8,855 nucleotides of DNA from Burkholderiaceae bacterium. GTDB lineage: Bacteria; Pseudomonadota; Gammaproteobacteria; Burkholderiales; Burkholderiaceae_C. The stretch covers positions 1 to 8,855 of the forward strand of contig JAIRRE010000087.1 in assembly GCA_031256125.1 (NCBI GenBank), read 5' to 3'. Both the position numbers and the translations under genes were made by a program. The notes under the pieces were generated by a model that was not told the origin of the DNA, did not search any database, and was given only the letters and a program-made list of their open reading frames with translations. Each line of letters starts with the position of its first letter. Position 1 is the first letter of the stretch. Shown piece after piece: positions 1 through 6,473 of the stretch.

Positions 1-2085
1 CTGCTGGACCATGTGCAGATCGGCAACCCCAAGGCCACGCTTTCGGGCTGGCCGGATCGCGTGCGGCTGATGCAGGAAAACTGGATCGGCAAGAGCGAAG
101 GCGTGCGCTTTGCCTTTCCCCACGACATCCGGGGCGATGACGGCCAGTTGATTCAGGACGGGCGGCTGTACGTGTTTACCACGCGCGCGGACACCATCAT
201 GGGCGTGACCTTCTGCGCCGTCGCCCCTGAACATCCGCTGGCCGCGCATGCGGCCAAAACCAACGCCAAGCTGGCTGCCTTCATCGCCGAATGCGCTAAA
301 GGCGGCACCACCGAAGCGGAACTGGCGCTCAAAGAAAAAGAAGGCGTGCCCACGGGCCTCACCGTGACGCACCCGCTGACCGGACTAGCCGTGCCGGTAT
401 GGGTTGGCAACTACGTGCTGATGGGCTACGGCGATGGCGCCGTGATGGGCGTGCCCGCGCACGACGAGCGCGACTTTGCCTTCGCCCGCAAATATGGCAT
501 CGCCATCCCGCAGGTCATCGCGGTGGACGGGCAGACGTTCAGCACCGAGGCTTGGCAGGAGTGGTATGCGGACAAGCAAAAAGGCGTGTGCGTCAATTCC
601 GGCGCGCTTGACGGTCTGGCGTACCAGACCGCCGTGGATCAGGTGGCCGGGCTGCTGGCGGCGCAAGGGCTGGGCGAGAAAAAAATCACCTGGCGGCTGC
701 GCGACTGGGGCATTTCGCGCCAGCGTTATTGGGGCACGCCGATCCCGATCATCCACTGCCCCAGTTGCGGCGCAGTGCCGGTGCCGGAACAAGACCTGCC
801 CGTGGTGCTGCCGCAAGACCTGGTGCCCGACGGTTCGGGCAATCCGCTCGCCAAGCACGAGCCGTTCCTTAAATGCGCCTGCCCCAAATGCGGGCAACCG
901 GCGCGGCGCGAAACCGACACCATGGACACCTTCGTCGATTCGTCCTGGTATTTCATGCGCTATTGCGACCCGCGCAACAGCCAGGCGATGGTGGCTGACG
1001 GCGCACGCTACTGGATGCCGATGGATCAATACATCGGCGGCATTGAGCACGCCATCCTGCACCTGCTGTATGCGCGGTTCTGGACCAAGGTGATGCGCGA
1101 CCTAGGGCTGGTGCGCATTGACGAACCGTTCACGCGCCTGCTCACGCAGGGCATGGTGCTTAACCACATCTATTCGCGCCGCACCGAAAAAGGCGGCAAG
1201 GATTACTTCTGGCCCAGCGACGTGGAACCGGTGCTGGACGCCGCCAGCAAGATCACCGGCGCCAAGCTGGGTAAGGCAGTGGGCGACCTGCCCGCCGGCA
1301 CGCCGATCGACTATGAGGGCGTGGGCACCATGTCCAAGTCCAAGAACAACGGTGTCGATCCGCAGGAGTTGATCGAAAAATACGGCGCCGACACCGCGCG
1401 CCTGTACACCATGTTCACCGCCCCGCCGGAGGCCACGCTGGAATGGAACGACGCTGCGGTGGAAGGTAGCTACCGCTTTCTGCGCCGTCTGTGGGCTTTC
1501 GGGGCCAAGTTGTCTGCTATTGAAAACGCAGCGCAACTGGTTGACATGGCGAGTGATGCCGGGCGCAGCGGCATCACGTTGTCGAAGGCCGCCAAGGCGC
1601 TGCGGTACGACATCCACACCGTGCTGGCGCAGATCGATTACGACTACCAGCGCCTGCAATACAACACCGTGGTTTCCGGCGCGATGAAGCTGCTCAACGC
1701 GCTGGAGGGTTTCAACAGCGATGGCTCCCAAGGCGACAGCGCGGCGCTGGCCGAGGGCTTTTCGGTGCTGCTGCGCGCGCTCTACCCGGTCACGCCGCAC
1801 ATCGCGCACGCGCTGTGGCGCGAACTGGGCTTTGCCGCGCGCTCCGGCGACGTGCTGGACGCGCCCTGGCCGCAGCCGGACCCGGCGGCGCTCCAGCAGG
1901 ACGAGGTGGAACTAATGCTCCAAATCAACGGCAAGCTGCGCGGCGCCATCGCCGTGCCCGCCAGCGCTAGCCGCGAACAAATCGAGCAAATCGCACTGGC
2001 CAGCCCGGCGTTCACCAAACACGGCGGCGCGGTCAAGCGCGTGGTGGTCGTGCCGGGGCGGCTGGTCAACGTGGTGGCAGGGTAA
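1..2085 (+). CDS. leuS: Leucyl-tRNA synthetase, 5'-truncated by the window edge
   Basis: This class I aminoacyl-tRNA synthetase charges tRNA-Leu with leucine in the cytoplasm. The frame is open from base 1, and 694 residues are present. E. coli LeuRS has 860, so roughly 170-190 N-terminal residues, including the HIGH motif, lie upstream. Visible in order (codons counted from base 1): NWIGKSEG near 27; the CP1 editing domain with TTRADTIMG at 60-68 and [15 protein letters not shown] near 140-155; [14 protein letters not shown] near 234; a zinc-type module with CPSC at 253-256 and CPKC at 294-297; [27 protein letters not shown]; the KMSKS-equivalent loop TMSKS at 443-447; an anticodon-binding helical domain; and the C-terminal LeuRS domain ending [11 protein letters not shown]. 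The first Lys of KMSKS is Thr here. lptE starts 4 nt after the stop, consistent with one operon. Family assignment is essentially certain. Confidence 0.99.
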   Translation: MLDHVQIGNPKATLSGWPDRVRLMQENWIGKSEGVRFAFPHDIRGDDGQLIQDGRLYVFTTRADTIMGVTFCAVAPEHPLAAHAAKTNAKLAAFIAECAKGGTTEAELALKEKEGVPTGLTVTHPLTGLAVPVWVGNYVLMGYGDGAVMGVPAHDERDFAFARKYGIAIPQVIAVDGQTFSTEAWQEWYADKQKGVCVNSGALDGLAYQTAVDQVAGLLAAQGLGEKKITWRLRDWGISRQRYWGTPIPIIHCPSCGAVPVPEQDLPVVLPQDLVPDGSGNPLAKHEPFLKCACPKCGQPARRETDTMDTFVDSSWYFMRYCDPRNSQAMVADGARYWMPMDQYIGGIEHAILHLLYARFWTKVMRDLGLVRIDEPFTRLLTQGMVLNHIYSRRTEKGGKDYFWPSDVEPVLDAASKITGAKLGKAVGDLPAGTPIDYEGVGTMSKSKNNGVDPQELIEKYGADTARLYTMFTAPPEATLEWNDAAVEGSYRFLRRLWAFGAKLSAIENAAQLVDMASDAGRSGITLSKAAKALRYDIHTVLAQIDYDYQRLQYNTVVSGAMKLLNALEGFNSDGSQGDSAALAEGFSVLLRALYPVTPHIAHALWRELGFAARSGDVLDAPWPQPDPAALQQDEVELMLQINGKLRGAIAVPASASREQIEQIALASPAFTKHGGAVKRVVVVPGRLVNVVAG

Positions 2086-2089
2086 AGCG

Positions 2090-2662
2090 ATGGCGACGCG
2101 CATCACGCACGCCGACTGCAAGGGTTCGCGCCGCGCTTTCCTGGCGTTGCCCATTGCATTGACGCTGGCCGGCTGCGGCTTCAAACTGCGCCAGCCGCCG
2201 CATTTCAACTTCAAGACCATCCGGCTGGCGATGCCGGCAAACAGCGCGCTGATGCTGCAATTGACCCGCGAACTCAACGCCACACACCAGGTGCAGGTGA
2301 TTGCCGACCCGGCCAAGGCTGAGGTTACGCTCGTTAGCACCGGCGAAAAGCGCGAGCAATCCATACTGAGCCTTTCCCCCGCGGGTGAAGTCCTCGAATA
2401 TGAACTGCGGCTGCGCTTTGCGTTCCGCGTGACCGGACCGGGCGGGCGCGAGCTGGTGCCGCAAACCGAAATCCTGCGCCGCATGAATCAGAGTTACAGC
2501 GAGACGGCGGCGCTCTCCAAGGGATACGAGGCGCAGATGCTCTATCAGAGTATGCAGGACAACATCGCGCAACAGGTGATGCGCCGGTTGAGCATGATCC
2601 GGCTGGAACAGGCAAACGCCGCGCCGGCGCCGATAGCTTCCGCCCCGGCCCGGCCGTCATAA
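2090..2662 (+). CDS. lptE: LPS-assembly lipoprotein LptE
   Basis: LptE is the outer-membrane lipoprotein that plugs the LptD barrel and helps insert lipopolysaccharide into the outer leaflet. The 190-residue product has a lipoprotein signal peptide: basic n-region, hydrophobic stretch FLALPIALT, and lipobox L26-A27-G28-C29, followed by GFKLRQ, the usual start of mature LptE. The central part is the mixed alpha/beta fold expected of the family (ATHQVQVIADPAKAEVTLV, then EYELRLRFAFRV). The Ala/Pro-rich tail after about residue 170 looks disordered. The signal carries S13-R-R-A-F-L18, which resembles a twin-arginine motif. The ATG at 2090 is preceded by AGGG at 2079-2082, inside the end of leuS. 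Position between leuS and holA matches the conserved proteobacterial order and supports the call, because LptE sequences themselves diverge strongly. Confidence 0.94.
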   Translation: MATRITHADCKGSRRAFLALPIALTLAGCGFKLRQPPHFNFKTIRLAMPANSALMLQLTRELNATHQVQVIADPAKAEVTLVSTGEKREQSILSLSPAGEVLEYELRLRFAFRVTGPGGRELVPQTEILRRMNQSYSETAALSKGYEAQMLYQSMQDNIAQQVMRRLSMIRLEQANAAPAPIASAPARPS

Positions 2663-2666
2663 GGAG
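2661..2666 (+). promoter_or_regulatory. Ribosome-binding site of holA
   Basis: AAGGAG overlaps the last two bases of the lptE TAA stop and lies 6 nt before the GTG at 2673. It decides the unusual GTG start of holA and suggests translational coupling with lptE. Confidence 0.8.
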
Positions 2667-2672
2667 CGCGCC

Positions 2673-3737
2673 GTGCAACTGGCCCTGGCGCGCTTGTCGG
2701 AGCATCTGGCTAAGGGGCCGCGCGCGCTCTATACCCTGCACGGCGACGAGCCGCTGTTGATGCAGGAAGCGCTGGACGCAATCCGTGCGGCCATCCGTAC
2801 CGGCACGGGCGACGCGAGCGCGGTCGAGCGCGCGGTGTACACGGTGCAGGGCGCACATTTCGACTGGAGCGCGGTGCTGGCGGCGGGCCAGTCGCTGAGC
2901 CTGTTTGCCGTCCAGCAGATCGTCGAAATCCGCATTCCCTCCGGTAAACCGGGCAAGGAAGGCAGCGCCGCGCTGCAACACATCGCTGAAAACGCCGCTG
3001 CCAACGCGGGCGCGTTCACGCTGGTCACGCTACCCCGGCTGGATCGCCAAACCAAATCCAGCGCCTGGTTTGCGGCGCTGGAAGGCGGCGGCGTCGCCAT
3101 CCAGATCGACCCGGTCGAGCGCGCCGCGCTGCCGCAGTGGATCGCGCAGCGCCTGGCCGCGCAGGGCCAGCGCGCGCAGGCAGGCGAGGCGGGCAGCCGC
3201 ACGCTGCAATTCTTCGCCGACCGGGTGGAAGGCAATCTGCTGGCCGCGCATCAGGAAATCGCCAAGCTCGGCCTGCTCTACCCGGCAGGCGAACTCACGC
3301 AACAGCAAATCGAGGATGCGGTGCTCAACGTTGCGCGCTACGACGTGTTCAAGCTCTCCGAAGCCGTGCTGGCGGGCCAGCGCGCACGCGCCGAGCGGAT
3401 GCTGGACGGCCTGCAAGCCGAGGGTGAGCCGGAGGTACTGGTGCACTACGCACTGGCCGAGGACATCCGGGCCATCAAGCGCATCAAGGATGCGCTTGCC
3501 TCTGGAAAACCCTTGCCGATGGCGTTGCGCGAGGCGCGCGTGTGGGGCCAGCGCGAACGCCTGCTGGAGCGCGCGCTGCCGCGCATCACCGACACCCAAG
3601 CGGCCAGCCTGCTGGCGGCGGCGCACACGGTCGATGGCATCGTCAAGGGTCTGCCCAGCCCCGGCTGGCCCAGCGATCCCTGGCAAGCGCTGGCGCGTCT
3701 AGCGCAAAGCCTGTGCGCCGCGTGCGGCGGGCGCTGA
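2673..3737 (+). CDS. holA: DNA polymerase III subunit delta
   Basis: Delta is the clamp-loader subunit that opens the beta sliding clamp during loading onto primed DNA. The product is 354 residues, against 343 in E. coli. Features match the family: an N-terminal ATPase-like domain (RALYTLHGDEPLLMQEALDAIR near residues 17-39, SLSLFAVQQIVEIRIP near 73-88, where the clamp-binding Leu-Phe pair lies), AFTLVTLPRLDRQTKSSAWFAAL near 110-135, EGNLLAAHQEIAKLGLL near 188-205, and a C-terminal helical collar domain containing HYALAEDIRAIKRIK and REARVWGQRERLLERAL. The GTG start is supported by AAGGAG at 2661-2666. It is the last gene of the leuS-lptE-holA unit in this window. In the Burkholderiales genomes I recall, proA often comes next; here the next gene is convergent and unrelated. 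Confidence 0.97.
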   Translation: MQLALARLSEHLAKGPRALYTLHGDEPLLMQEALDAIRAAIRTGTGDASAVERAVYTVQGAHFDWSAVLAAGQSLSLFAVQQIVEIRIPSGKPGKEGSAALQHIAENAAANAGAFTLVTLPRLDRQTKSSAWFAALEGGGVAIQIDPVERAALPQWIAQRLAAQGQRAQAGEAGSRTLQFFADRVEGNLLAAHQEIAKLGLLYPAGELTQQQIEDAVLNVARYDVFKLSEAVLAGQRARAERMLDGLQAEGEPEVLVHYALAEDIRAIKRIKDALASGKPLPMALREARVWGQRERLLERALPRITDTQAASLLAAAHTVDGIVKGLPSPGWPSDPWQALARLAQSLCAACGGR

Positions 3738-3800
3738 ATATCCTCCTCCCTGTCCCTCTCCCGTAAGCGAGCGATGGGGTTTTGTATATAACGAACCGCT
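3738..3800. other. Convergent intergenic gap between holA and the permease gene
   Basis: This 63-nt non-coding gap lies between two convergent stop codons. It holds a pyrimidine-rich run (3741-3762) and a degenerate palindromic repeat, followed by GGGGTTTTG at 3776-3784. No strong GC hairpin with a T-run is visible on either strand, so a clear intrinsic terminator cannot be called. The repeat may serve weakly as one. Confidence 0.6.
3754..3777 (+). repeat. Degenerate copy of a dispersed palindromic repeat
   Basis: The 24 bases starting CCCTCTCCCG match the reverse complement of the palindrome at 8832-8855 at 21 of 24 positions by eye. As a hairpin this copy is weak: the two 11-nt arms around the central AA have four mismatches. 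It sits in the gap between two convergent genes, a typical home for REP-like elements. Confidence 0.55.
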
Positions 3801-5300
3801 TCAAAAGCTCCCCCACAGCGTCCCAAGAATAATCACCACTGCCAGCGCCAGCAGCGCACCCAGAATGCTGACGATGGCCAAATCGCGGTAGCTTTCGCGG
3901 TGGGTGGAGCCACACACTGCCAGCAGAGTGACGACCGCGCCGTTGTGCGGCAGGCTGTCGAGGGTGCCGGAGGACATTACCGCCACGCGGTGCAGCAGCG
4001 CCGGGTCGATGCCGTGCTGCGCGGCCAGTTGCAAGTAGGTGCTGCCCAGCGCGTCCAGCGCAATGGTCAGCCCGCCGGAGGCCGATCCGGTCAGCCCGGC
4101 CAGCAGGTTGGTAGCCACGGCCAGCGACACCAGCGGCCCCCCGCCGATACCCAGCACCCATTGGCGCACCACGCTGAACGCGGGCAGCGCGGCGATCACC
4201 GCGCCGTAGCCGACCAAGCTGCCGACGCTGAGCACCGGCAGCACCGAAGCATTGGCCCCCGCATCGACGCTGGCGCGCAATTGGGTGAGCCGCCGCCAGT
4301 TGAGCGCCACCAGCGCCGCGATGCCCAGCGCCAGCGCCACCGAGACGCTCCACACGCCAGCCACAGCCGAAAGCGAAGTCGCGCCCCAACGCGCCTCGCC
4401 CAAATACGCCGCGTCGATGCGCCGGAACACCACCATATTCATCACGAAATTGGCGGCCACCACGACCACCAGTGGCGCAATGGCCACGGCAATCGGCGGC
4501 AGCGCGCCCTGCGCGGACGGGGGCGCGCCGCTGGCGATTTCCGCCGGGTCAAACGCTTGCGCCACGCTGGCGCGCTCGCGCACCAGCGCCGATTGGCCGC
4601 CCTTGCCTACTGTGCCACCGGTGGCAGGTTCCACATAGCCTTCGCCGTTGCGGCGCGCGCGCACTGCCTGCCAGCCCAGCCACCACAGCCCGAAACCGGC
4701 CATTACCGCGCTGGCGATCAGGCCCAGCCCCGGCGCGGCAAATGGCGTGGTGTCGAAAAACGGCATGGGAATGGCGTTTTGCAACGCGGGCGTACCCGGC
4801 AACGCGGACATGGTGAACGTCGCCGTGCCCAGCATGATGGCCGCTGGCATCAGCCGCCGTGGAATGTTGGCCGTGCGAAACAGCGTCTGTGCCATTGGCG
4901 CGAGCACAAAGAACGCCACGAACAGGCTTACGCCGCCGTAGGTAACAAGCGCGCCGCCGAGCACCACCGCCAGAATCGCCCGGCGCTTACCCAGCCACTC
5001 AGACATCAGGCGCGCCACGGCATCGACCGAACCGCTGTCTTCCATCAGCTTGCCAAACAGCGAACCAAGCAGGAACAGCGGAAAGAACTGCGCCAGAAAA
5101 CGGCCCGCGCTGCCCATGAAAGTCTGGGTCCAGTGCGCCAGCGCCGGTTCGCCCGATACCAGCGCCGCCAGCATCGCGCATAACGGCGCGAGCAGCAGCA
5201 CGGTCCAGCCGCGATAGGCCAGCCAGATCAACAGGGCGAGGCTCGCCAGCATTCCGGCCAGCCCAAGCGCCAGCGCAAACCCGGTAGGGGGCAGGTTCAC
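3801..5300 (-). CDS. GntP-family permease, possible hydroxy-acid transporter
   Basis: This is an inner-membrane secondary transporter of the GntP (gluconate:H+ symporter) type. The product is 499 residues with about a dozen hydrophobic segments. Family-like stretches are the N-terminal helix pair (residues about 8-48), LFLLGSLFGKLMEDSGSVDAVA near 74-95, corresponding to the GAMLGRLVSDSG region of E. coli GntP, the paired-helix core, GSASGGLTIALDALG near 405-419, and SSGTLDSLPHNGAVVTLL near 443-460. A hydrophilic loop of about 55 residues (210-265) splits the two halves. The start is GTG at 5300-5298, overlapping the patatin stop as GTGA, with AAGGAG 7 nt upstream; translation is therefore probably coupled. 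The substrate cannot be read from sequence. The SLPHNGAVVTLL-type end recalls permeases next to 3-hydroxybutyrate dehydrogenase genes, so 3-hydroxybutyrate is a guess. The 3' end faces holA. Confidence 0.92.
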   Translation of the reverse strand: MNLPPTGFALALGLAGMLASLALLIWLAYRGWTVLLLAPLCAMLAALVSGEPALAHWTQTFMGSAGRFLAQFFPLFLLGSLFGKLMEDSGSVDAVARLMSEWLGKRRAILAVVLGGALVTYGGVSLFVAFFVLAPMAQTLFRTANIPRRLMPAAIMLGTATFTMSALPGTPALQNAIPMPFFDTTPFAAPGLGLIASAVMAGFGLWWLGWQAVRARRNGEGYVEPATGGTVGKGGQSALVRERASVAQAFDPAEIASGAPPSAQGALPPIAVAIAPLVVVVAANFVMNMVVFRRIDAAYLGEARWGATSLSAVAGVWSVSVALALGIAALVALNWRRLTQLRASVDAGANASVLPVLSVGSLVGYGAVIAALPAFSVVRQWVLGIGGGPLVSLAVATNLLAGLTGSASGGLTIALDALGSTYLQLAAQHGIDPALLHRVAVMSSGTLDSLPHNGAVVTLLAVCGSTHRESYRDLAIVSILGALLALAVVIILGTLWGSF

Positions 5301-6349
5301 GCCACCACTCCTTCGAGCAACTGGTCAAAGTCGAACGACGAACGCTTACCCAGGCAGGCGCCATGCTCGGCCAGAAACGCGCCGGCTGCGCGGCGCCCTT
5401 CCTCGCACAGCATTTGCACGAACCCCCATTCGGCGTTGAGCTTGGACGAATAGTCGAGCGCGGCCATCTGCGGGCTGTCGATGCGGTGCATACGCATGGC
5501 CGCCCAGTGGCGGCCCTCGGCGGTACCGGGGTCGGCGGCTCGGCGCAGCAGCGCGATCATTCGCAGCTCTTTGAGCAGCGGCGCGTTGAACGCGATTTCG
5601 TTGACGCGGTTGATGATGTCGCGCGCCGTGCGCGGCGTGGCAACGCGCTCCACGGGGCTGACCTGCACCAAAATCGTGTCGTTGGCTGCCGATTCCCGAA
5701 TCAGTGGCGTGAGCGTTGGGTTGCCCGCGTAGCCGCCGTCCCAGTAGGGTTCGCCGTCGATTTCCACCGCCTGAAACAGCGTCGGCAGGCAGGCCGAAGC
5801 CAGCAGCACCTCAGGCGTCAAATCGGCGTTGCGGAACACCCGCCCGCGCCCGTTGCGCACTTGCGTGGCGGTGACGAACAGCTTAATCGGCGAATCGCGC
5901 AGCGCGTCGAAATCAACTTGATCGACAAATATTGCGCTCAGCGGATTGATGCCCGCCGGGTTCATGTCGTAGGGCGAAACCACGCGCGCCATCATGTCCA
6001 GCGCCAGAAAAACCGGCGAATCGTCCAGCGTCCAGCGGCCCAGCATCATGCTCAGCAGGCCGGGCCGCAACGGACTGAAGCGCGCCGCGTCGGCAATGCT
6101 CCGCCAGAACCGCTCCAACGCCCGGCGCGCACCCTCGGCCCCGTCATGCGCATAGCCGCTGGCCAGCACCGCCGCGTTCATCGCCCCGGCGGACGTGCCC
6201 GAAATCCCCTCGATCCGCAGCCACGGCTCTTGCAGCAGCCGGTCGAGCACGCCCCACGTGAACGCACCGTGCGAGCCGCCACCCTGCAACGCGAGGTCGA
6301 TCGGCACCGGCTTGACACGGGTGGCAGCGGTCTTCGATGCGTCGGTCAT
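5297..6349 (-). CDS. Patatin-like phospholipase / serine acyl hydrolase
   Basis: Patatin-like proteins cleave acyl esters with a Ser-Asp dyad. The 350-residue product shows the whole signature: glycine-rich oxyanion-hole motif GGGSHG at residues 23-28, nucleophile elbow G51-T-S53-A-G55, and catalytic Asp204 in [22 protein letters not shown] near 127-137 is a common motif of the bacterial RssA-like branch. There is no signal peptide or membrane helix, so it is probably cytoplasmic. The frame is open upstream to 6547, but the ATG at 6349 is preferred: it has GGAG 5 nt upstream (6355-6358), it places the GGGSHG motif at the usual distance from the N-terminus, and the longer form would overlap the divergent gene. 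It is the first gene of a two-gene unit with the GntP-type permease (GTGA overlap). The natural substrate is unknown; membrane lipid or a polyester such as PHB are both possible. Confidence 0.95.
   Translation of the reverse strand: MTDASKTAATRVKPVPIDLALQGGGSHGAFTWGVLDRLLQEPWLRIEGISGTSAGAMNAAVLASGYAHDGAEGARRALERFWRSIADAARFSPLRPGLLSMMLGRWTLDDSPVFLALDMMARVVSPYDMNPAGINPLSAIFVDQVDFDALRDSPIKLFVTATQVRNGRGRVFRNADLTPEVLLASACLPTLFQAVEIDGEPYWDGGYAGNPTLTPLIRESAANDTILVQVSPVERVATPRTARDIINRVNEIAFNAPLLKELRMIALLRRAADPGTAEGRHWAAMRMHRIDSPQMAALDYSSKLNAEWGFVQMLCEEGRRAAGAFLAEHGACLGKRSSFDFDQLLEGVVA
5308..5313 (-). promoter_or_regulatory. Ribosome-binding site of the GntP-family permease
   Basis: AAGGAG on the minus strand lies inside the last codons of the patatin gene, 7 nt before the GTG at 5300. 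It fixes the non-ATG start and supports coupled translation of the two genes. Confidence 0.78.
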
Positions 6350-6473
6350 GGCAACTCCGTTACAGCGATGCCGGATGGTAGCGCCAACATTTGCAACACA
6401 GCGGAAAATGCCCCAAGCTGGGCTGCACCAGCCGTGCCGGAGTTGTTGGGCGTCGCCTAAAATCATCGGCCCC
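6350..6473. promoter_or_regulatory. Divergent intergenic region between patatin and FAD oxidoreductase genes
   Basis: These 124 nt lie between two divergent start codons and must hold the promoter(s) for both transcripts. Visible elements are the patatin ribosome-binding site (GGAG, minus strand, 6355-6358), a small hairpin with arms GCTGG/CCAGC at 6417-6432, and a -10-like TAAAAT at 6458-6463 facing the oxidoreductase. No convincing -35/-10 pair was found for the patatin direction, and no recognisable regulator operator. Confidence 0.55.
6458..6463 (+). promoter_or_regulatory. Putative -10 element (TAAAAT) of the FAD oxidoreductase
   Basis: TAAAAT matches five of six bases of the sigma70 -10 consensus and lies 10 nt before the ATG at 6474. 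Transcription would begin near 6470, giving a leader of only a few bases. No good -35 hexamer is seen at 16-18 bp spacing, so this is a suggestion only. Confidence 0.3.

Noticed and set aside
1102..1809. Minus-strand open frame (235 codons) opposite leuS
   Set aside because: Antisense shadow inside a strongly conserved LeuRS coding region.
3738..3800. Intrinsic terminator after holA
   Set aside because: The repeat there forms only a mismatched stem, and the following T-run is just four bases; not enough to call.
3900..5183. Long plus-strand open frame (427 codons) opposite the permease gene
   Set aside because: Translation is dominated by Arg, His, Gln and Gly with no fold-like pattern, whereas the minus strand gives a coherent GntP-type membrane protein.
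6359..6387. Minus-strand TTGGCG-17 bp-TGTAAC as a promoter for the patatin gene
   Set aside because: Each hexamer matches only four of six consensus bases, and the implied start (near 6352) would fall downstream of the ribosome-binding site.
6352..6445. Perfect 8-bp inverted repeat (CAACTCCG at 6352-6359, CGGAGTTG at 6438-6445) across the divergent promoter region
   Set aside because: An 8-bp match in 124 nt is not far from chance, and one arm overlaps the patatin ribosome-binding site, so an operator pair is not supported.
5363..6460. Plus-strand open frame (365 codons) opposite the patatin gene
   Set aside because: Shadow of the patatin gene: Arg/His/Gln-rich, no motif, while the minus strand has all patatin catalytic motifs.
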